64,000 nt of DNA. It comes from JAXMAR01 sp046350295 (GTDB taxonomy: Bacteria; Planctomycetota; Planctomycetia; Gemmatales; Gemmataceae). Position numbers and translations under genes: made by a program. The stretch is from positions 186,001-250,000 of the forward strand of contig JAXMAR010000004.1 of NCBI GenBank assembly GCA_046350295.1, read 5' to 3'. The notes under the pieces are model-generated. The model saw nothing but the letters and a program-made list of their open reading frames with translations, did no database searches and was not told the origin of the DNA. Positions 59,881-64,000 of this stretch are shown in pieces (positions within the stretch are counted from its first letter, which is position 1; the number at the start of each line of letters is the position of its first letter).

Positions 59881-61021
59881 TCCATTGTTACCTCTGTTGC
59901 TGAGCGCTCTAGCGCTCGTCCTGAGCGAGGGCCGCGGTCGGGCCCAGGACATCAAGCTCGATCCCGCCTTGCCTTATCAGGCGAAGAAAGCCGATCCGGT
60001 CACCTACGAAGTCGACTTCTCCGCCGTCGTGACGCCGCCCTACCATGCCAAGGTCCTCAAGGTTTGGCTGCCGCTGCCGCAGTCGAACGAAGCGCAGCAA
60101 GTGACCGAGGGAGAACTGTCGAGCTTTCCGCAAAAGGTCAAGCCGCGCATCGGGGCCGAGAAGGTCTTCGGCAACAAGTTCGCTTATTTCGAGTTCGATC
60201 ATCCGGAAGGGGCCCAGATCGTCCGCCACAAGTTCAAAATCAAGATCTGGGAGCTGCGCTGGGACGTCGATCCCGCCAACGTGCGGGCGATCAAGGAATG
60301 GCCGGAGTCTTTCGCTCCCTATCTCCGTGGTGAAAAGCAAGCGGTCGTGGTCACCGACGACATCCGCAAATTCGTCCGCGAGCTGGTCCCGGACACGAAA
60401 GGGGAGGGAAAAGACCTGCAATCGGTCTTCACCTGGGTCAGCGACACGATGAAGTACGACCATGACAAGGCCTCGCTCGCCGCGAGTTCCGTCAATGCGT
60501 TCACCCTCAAGGCCGGTCATTGCAGCGACTATCACGGCCTGTGCTCCGCGCTGGGCCGCGCCCTCGGCTATCCGACGCGCATGACCTACGGCATCAACCC
60601 CTTCCCCAAGAACTCTCCCTCCCATTGCAAGATGGAGGCGTTCCTGCCCCCTTACGGCTGGGTCTCGTTCGATGTCTCCGAGACACAGCAGATGATCAAG
60701 AAAATCAACGACAACAAGGACCTCGCGCCGGATCTGAAGGAGAAGCTGATCGCGGCCGCGAAAGACCGCCTCTTCAAAGGCTTCCGCGACAATACCTGGT
60801 TCAACCAGACACGCGGCAGCGATTACGAGCTGGAGCCGCCGGCGGCGAAGCGTGCGGCCGTGGTGCGCACGATCTACGCCGAAGCGGACGGCGTCGCCCT
60901 CCCCGAGCCCGATCCCGCCAACACGTCGAGCCGCGCGTTTTCCTGGATGACCGTCCATGATTACCGCGCCGACCGCATGGTCACGTATCCGTTCTCGGAT
61001 TGGAAGAGCTTGTTGAAGTGA
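59858..61021 (+). CDS. Secreted transglutaminase-like protein
   Basis: The 387-residue protein has a signal peptide (SPLLPLLLSALALVLSEGRG), a beta-rich N-terminal half, and a transglutaminase-like core with C222 in AGHCSDYHGL, H256 in PSHCKMEAF and D272 in VSFDVSE. The Cys-His-Asp order and spacing are those of the bacterial TGase-like/cysteine protease fold; crosslinking, peptidase or deamidase activity cannot be told apart. The gene begins inside the aquaporin 3' end (23-base overlap), so the two are translationally coupled. A heptamer microsatellite begins at its stop codon. Confidence 0.85.
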   Translation: MSRPASPSPLLPLLLSALALVLSEGRGRAQDIKLDPALPYQAKKADPVTYEVDFSAVVTPPYHAKVLKVWLPLPQSNEAQQVTEGELSSFPQKVKPRIGAEKVFGNKFAYFEFDHPEGAQIVRHKFKIKIWELRWDVDPANVRAIKEWPESFAPYLRGEKQAVVVTDDIRKFVRELVPDTKGEGKDLQSVFTWVSDTMKYDHDKASLAASSVNAFTLKAGHCSDYHGLCSALGRALGYPTRMTYGINPFPKNSPSHCKMEAFLPPYGWVSFDVSETQQMIKKINDNKDLAPDLKEKLIAAAKDRLFKGFRDNTWFNQTRGSDYELEPPAAKRAAVVRTIYAEADGVALPEPDPANTSSRAFSWMTVHDYRADRMVTYPFSDWKSLLK

Positions 61022-61185
61022 GTGGTGAATGGTGAGTGGTGAGTGGTGAATGGTGAATGGTGAGTGGTGAATGGTGAATGGTGAGTGGTGAGTGGTGAGT
61101 GGTGAGTGGTGAGTGGTGAGTGGTGAGTGGTGAGTGGTGAGTGGTGAGTGGTGAGTGGTGAGTGGTGAGTGGTGAGTGGTGAGTT
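61019..61185. repeat. Heptamer microsatellite GTGAGTG, about 24 units
   Basis: About 24 tandem copies of GTGAGTG, with several GTGAATG variants in the left half, starting at the transglutaminase TGA and ending before the G3E gene. The right half is uniform. Seven is not a multiple of three, so repeat-number change would alter frames but here it lies in the intergenic gap of 190 bases, which otherwise holds nothing. Confidence 0.95.
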
Positions 61186-61212
61186 GACGACCGTGGCTAA
61201 AAGGAAAATAAC

Positions 61213-62310
61213 ATGACCGCGCTGCGTTTTATTCTCGTCGGCGGCTTCTTGGGGGCGGGAAAGACGACTGCGATGGCTCGGTTAGGTCGGCATTATCGGG
61301 ACAAGGGCTTGCGCGTCGGCCTGGTGACCAACGATCAGGCGGAAGATCTGGTCGACACCAAGAGCCTGGCGGCGCAGGGATTCCCCGTGGAGGAAGTCGC
61401 CGGCGCCTGCTTCTGCTGCAAGTTCGACGACCTGGTCGAGAAGGTCGGCAAGCTGGGCGCCAACCGGCCGGACGTCATCATCGCCGAGCCGGTCGGGAGT
61501 TGCACGGACCTGGTCGCGACGGTCGTGCAGCCGCTGCGCGACATCTATCGCGATCAGTTCCGCGTCGCCCCCTATGGCGTCCTCTTCAAGCCGAGCCACG
61601 GGCTGCGCATCCTTCGCAACGAAGGCAGCGGCTTCTCCCCCAAGGCGGCGTACATCTTCCGCAAGCAGCTGGAAGAAGCGGACGTGATCCTCATCAACCG
61701 GCTCGACGAGCTGAAGAAGGGGGAACTCGAAGAGCTGACAACGCTTTTGAGCCGCGATTTTCCGGGGACGCCGGCGCTGGCGCTCTCCGCAAAGACGGGC
61801 CAGAACTTCGAAGCCTTCGTCGAGTTCCTGGCGCAGGACGGCGCCTTCGGGCGGAAGATCCTCGACATCGATTACGACACCTATGCGGAGGGAGAAGCCG
61901 AGCTGGGCTGGCTCAACAGCAGCGTCCACATTGAAGCGACCAAGCCGGTCACGCTCGATTCGCTCCTGCTGGACATTGTCGCGCGGCTGCAAGACGCGTT
62001 CGCCAAGCTCGGCGCCGAGGTCGCGCATCTCAAGGCGATTGGGCTGGGGGAGCTATCCTTCGGTGTCGCGAACCTCGTGAGCAGCAAGACCAAGCCGGAG
62101 CTATCGCTGCCGTCGAGCGGCAAGGTGACGAGCGCCGACGTGATCGTCAACGCCCGGGCGGCCGGCGACCCGAAGGAGTTGGAGGCGCAGGTACGCAAGA
62201 CCGTGACCGAGGTGTGCGCAACCTGCAACTGCGCGGTCGAGTTTCGCACCATGCAGAGCTTCCGCCCCGGACGGCCGCAACCGACGCATCGCTATGCGGC
62301 GGCGAGGTGA
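61213..62310 (+). CDS. G3E GTPase, CobW/UreG-like
   Basis: The 365-residue protein has the Walker A GGFLGAGKTT at 10-19, LVTNDQAEDLVDT (switch), the CxCC motif C66-x-C68-C69 in GACFCCKF, and NRLDELKKGELEEL (guanine specificity NRLD-like). The CxCC is the family metal-binding site, so it probably inserts a metal into an enzyme or cofactor (cobalamin, nitrile hydratase or zinc proteins). The C-terminal part has VCATCNCAVEFRT, another Cys-rich segment. Upstream is the heptamer repeat, so regulation by repeat length is possible. No metal-enzyme neighbour identifies the client. Confidence 0.9.
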   Translation: MTALRFILVGGFLGAGKTTAMARLGRHYRDKGLRVGLVTNDQAEDLVDTKSLAAQGFPVEEVAGACFCCKFDDLVEKVGKLGANRPDVIIAEPVGSCTDLVATVVQPLRDIYRDQFRVAPYGVLFKPSHGLRILRNEGSGFSPKAAYIFRKQLEEADVILINRLDELKKGELEELTTLLSRDFPGTPALALSAKTGQNFEAFVEFLAQDGAFGRKILDIDYDTYAEGEAELGWLNSSVHIEATKPVTLDSLLLDIVARLQDAFAKLGAEVAHLKAIGLGELSFGVANLVSSKTKPELSLPSSGKVTSADVIVNARAAGDPKELEAQVRKTVTEVCATCNCAVEFRTMQSFRPGRPQPTHRYAAAR

Positions 62311-62342
62311 CCCCCACGCCGCACGGCGCCGGGGCGCTCGGA

Positions 62343-62371
62343 TTGGCCGGCGTCGGCGGGTCCGGTACAAT
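62343..62371 (+). promoter_or_regulatory. Candidate sigma-70-type promoter for the kinase
   Basis: TTGGCC (62343-62348) and TACAAT (62366-62371) are separated by 17 bases, with the kinase ATG 21 bases after the second hexamer. Confidence 0.5.
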
Positions 62372-62391
62372 GCCTGCCGCGAGGGGAAGCC

Positions 62392-64000
62392 ATGTCTGAC
62401 GCCGGCGATTTTCCGGATTTGCTGCGACGTCTCCGCGCCGGCGACGAACAGGCCGCGTCCGAACTCATCGCACGCTACGAACGCCGGGCGCACGTCGGGC
62501 AACTCGACCTGCCCGCGTTCATTGCCCAGGTGGGTCCTTTGCCCCTGTCCTGTCTTGCCACCTTGGCACAGCTCGATCAACGTCTTCATTGGCAGGCGGC
62601 GCGTCCCCCCGACGCAGGAGGCTCCACCGAGCGCGTTCCCGCCGCGAACGCGGACGGCACGTCTTCGCCGCCGACTGCCGAGGCCTATTTCGAGCGCTTC
62701 CCGGAGCTTGCCCGGGACGTCGAGCTCGCGGCCGGTCTGATCCTCAACGAGTTCTATCTGCGGGACCAGCTGGGCCAGAAGCCGACGCTTTCGGAGTACC
62801 AGGACCGTTTCCCGAAGCTCGCCGACGTCCTCAGGGATCAAATCGGACTCTATCGCGCCCTCGCGACGCCGATCGAAGGGACAGCCATCGGCCGCACGGC
62901 CGCGACGCCGGGAGACGCCACGCCTACCGACACGACCGCGCTTGGCGGCCCTGCCTCCGCCGATCCGGGCTCCTTGCCGCAATCCTTCGGCCGCTACCGC
63001 ATTGTCAAGCCGCTCGGCCAGGGGGGCATGGGGACGGTTTACCTGGCGCTGGACACCAAGCTGCAGCGCCAGGTCGCCTTGAAGGTCCCGCGCTTCATGA
63101 CCGGCGATCCGCAGGTGGTCGCGCGCTTCCTGCGCGAAGCCCGCGTCGCCGCTACCTTCCATCATCCTCACCTCTGCCCGGTCTACGATGTGGGCGACGT
63201 CGCAGGCGTTCACTACCTGACCATGCCGCTTCTCGGCGGCCAACCGCTCTCCGCCTGGCTCCATAGCGCCGGCCGGCTGCCCGAAGCGACCGCCTGCCGC
63301 CTCGCCATGCTCATCGCGCGCGCGGTGCACGTCGCGCATCAGGCGGGTGTCATTCATCGCGACCTCAAGCCGTCCAACATCATGATTCAGGAGGGGACGG
63401 CGCCGGTCGTCATGGACTTCGGTCTGGCGCGGCGCGGCGGCGGACAGGACCCGCGGCTCACGGCCAGCGGCGTCGTCGTCGGCACCGGCGCCTACATGCC
63501 GCCGGAACAAATCCTGCCGGACTCCACCCAGATCGGCCCGGCCGCCGATGTCTACAGCGTGGGCGTGATTCTGTACGAAATGCTCACCGGCCGCACCCCG
63601 TTTCAGGGCTCGTTCCGCGAGGTGCTCCGCGCCACCCTGACCGAACCACCGCCGCGGCCGTGCCGGCTCCGGCCCGATCTTCACCCGGAAGTGGAAGCGA
63701 TCTGCCTCAAGGCCCTCGCCAAGGAACCGTCGGCGCGGTTTGGATCCCTCGCCGCCATGGCGGCGGCGCTCGAGCCGTTCGCGCAACAGGCCGGCCCATC
63801 CGTCACGCCATCCGCCGATGACAAGACCCTGATCCAGCCGCGTCCGGCTGACGCGGCGCCGGCGCCCGGAAAGAATCGGCGCGTCCTCTGGGCCGGCATC
63901 GCGGCCGTTGCCCTGGCCCTTCTCCTCGGCGGGGCGCTCTGGCATCTGTTCTCGACAAATGGCCCCGGCAAAGCGCTCGACGAACACGCCGCGAAGGAAG
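62392..64000 (+). CDS. Serine/threonine protein kinase with a sigma-factor-like N-terminus (runs off the window)
   Basis: The 536 visible residues begin with DFPDLLRRLRAGDEQAASEL then IARYERR, the start of an ECF-type sigma factor region 2, which then breaks off. A planctomycete kinase leader follows (LDLPAFIAQVGPLPLSCL, AEAYFERFPELARDVELAAG, LSEYQDRFPKLADVL). The Hanks-type kinase domain starts at about 205 with GQGGMGTVYLALD (209-), K231, the catalytic HRDLKPSN (D324), DFGLARR and an APE-like MPPEQ. A transmembrane helix (VLWAGIAAVALALLLGGALW) lies near the end of the visible part, so sensory domains beyond it would be periplasmic. The gene has no stop within the window. Confidence 0.88.
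   Translation, partial: MSDAGDFPDLLRRLRAGDEQAASELIARYERRAHVGQLDLPAFIAQVGPLPLSCLATLAQLDQRLHWQAARPPDAGGSTERVPAANADGTSSPPTAEAYFERFPELARDVELAAGLILNEFYLRDQLGQKPTLSEYQDRFPKLADVLRDQIGLYRALATPIEGTAIGRTAATPGDATPTDTTALGGPASADPGSLPQSFGRYRIVKPLGQGGMGTVYLALDTKLQRQVALKVPRFMTGDPQVVARFLREARVAATFHHPHLCPVYDVGDVAGVHYLTMPLLGGQPLSAWLHSAGRLPEATACRLAMLIARAVHVAHQAGVIHRDLKPSNIMIQEGTAPVVMDFGLARRGGGQDPRLTASGVVVGTGAYMPPEQILPDSTQIGPAADVYSVGVILYEMLTGRTPFQGSFREVLRATLTEPPPRPCRLRPDLHPEVEAICLKALAKEPSARFGSLAAMAAALEPFAQQAGPSVTPSADDKTLIQPRPADAAPAPGKNRRVLWAGIAAVALALLLGGALWHLFSTNGPGKALDEHAAKE

Noticed and set aside
61019..61185. Possible CRISPR array
   Set aside because: The units are seven bases with no spacers; it is a simple tandem microsatellite.

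Overview
The window is GC-rich, densely coding bacterial DNA with no rRNA or tRNA that I could recognise. The gene content points to a planctomycete, most likely of the Gemmata group. Signs are an arginine-rich N-terminal export segment ending in a VEQLE-type motif on a cadherin-like surface protein (9266), Hanks-type kinases with the planctomycete leader domain, zinc-ribbon/alpha-alpha-toroid membrane proteins, a PQQ dehydrogenase with haem motifs, and ThuA-like secreted proteins. This assignment is inference from families, not from a marker gene.

Layout. 0-6.3 kb: end of a molybdopterin enzyme, a zinc-ribbon toroid protein, a nucleotidyltransferase toxin-antitoxin-like pair, htpG, a DUF433/DUF5615 pair and a glmS scrap. 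6.3-9.0 kb: ATP-dependent DNA ligase with its ligase-associated exonuclease. 9.2-14.8 kb: a large surface protein with a transglutaminase-like C-terminus, followed by two tandem paralogues of unknown function. 14.9-17.1 kb: secG-yicC-gmk-rpoZ, with secG and yicC in one uninterrupted reading frame. 17.1-27.1 kb: a membrane protein, an IlvD/Edd dehydratase, a frameshifted TauE-type permease with DUF1634, a frameshifted esterase, a sterol desaturase-like protein, a beta-helix protein, intact hslU and a multiply frameshifted hslV. 27.3-31.6 kb: a triple-TPM membrane protein with a Gly/Asp/Trp tail, hemC and an esterase. 31.6-35.1 kb: a tightly coupled cassette of two membrane proteins, a radical SAM enzyme of the tetraether-synthase-like (MJ0619/Tes) type and an Lgt-like transferase. 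35.1-42.6 kb: a glycosidase-like/cyclophilin fusion, an SGNH-like protein, an M16 peptidase, an SMI1 relic, thrC and a Gfo/Idh/MocA oxidoreductase. 42.6-48.2 kb: a duplicated and disrupted segment around a Cys-rich/HEAT protein, a ParE-type toxin-antitoxin pair and an MFS transporter with a degenerate acyltransferase domain. 48.3-55.9 kb: small membrane proteins, a TPR protein, ThuA, a PQQ dehydrogenase/cytochrome and a second toroid protein. 56-62.3 kb: a prenyltransferase-beta-like protein, a DegT aminotransferase, ArsR plus aquaporin, a transglutaminase, a heptamer microsatellite and a G3E GTPase. 62.4 kb to the edge: a serine/threonine kinase whose first 32 residues resemble a sigma factor.

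The most promising candidate for an undescribed system is the 31.6-35.1 kb cassette, because it pairs a Tes-like radical SAM enzyme with an Lgt-like lipid transferase in one overlapping operon. The second is the 9.2-14.8 kb surface-protein locus with its two paralogous partners. Several genes (tauE, the esterase, hslV, an SMI1 gene) carry indels. Some of these could be real decay and others assembly errors, and this needs read-level checking. Several families of short palindromic repeats sit just downstream of genes.
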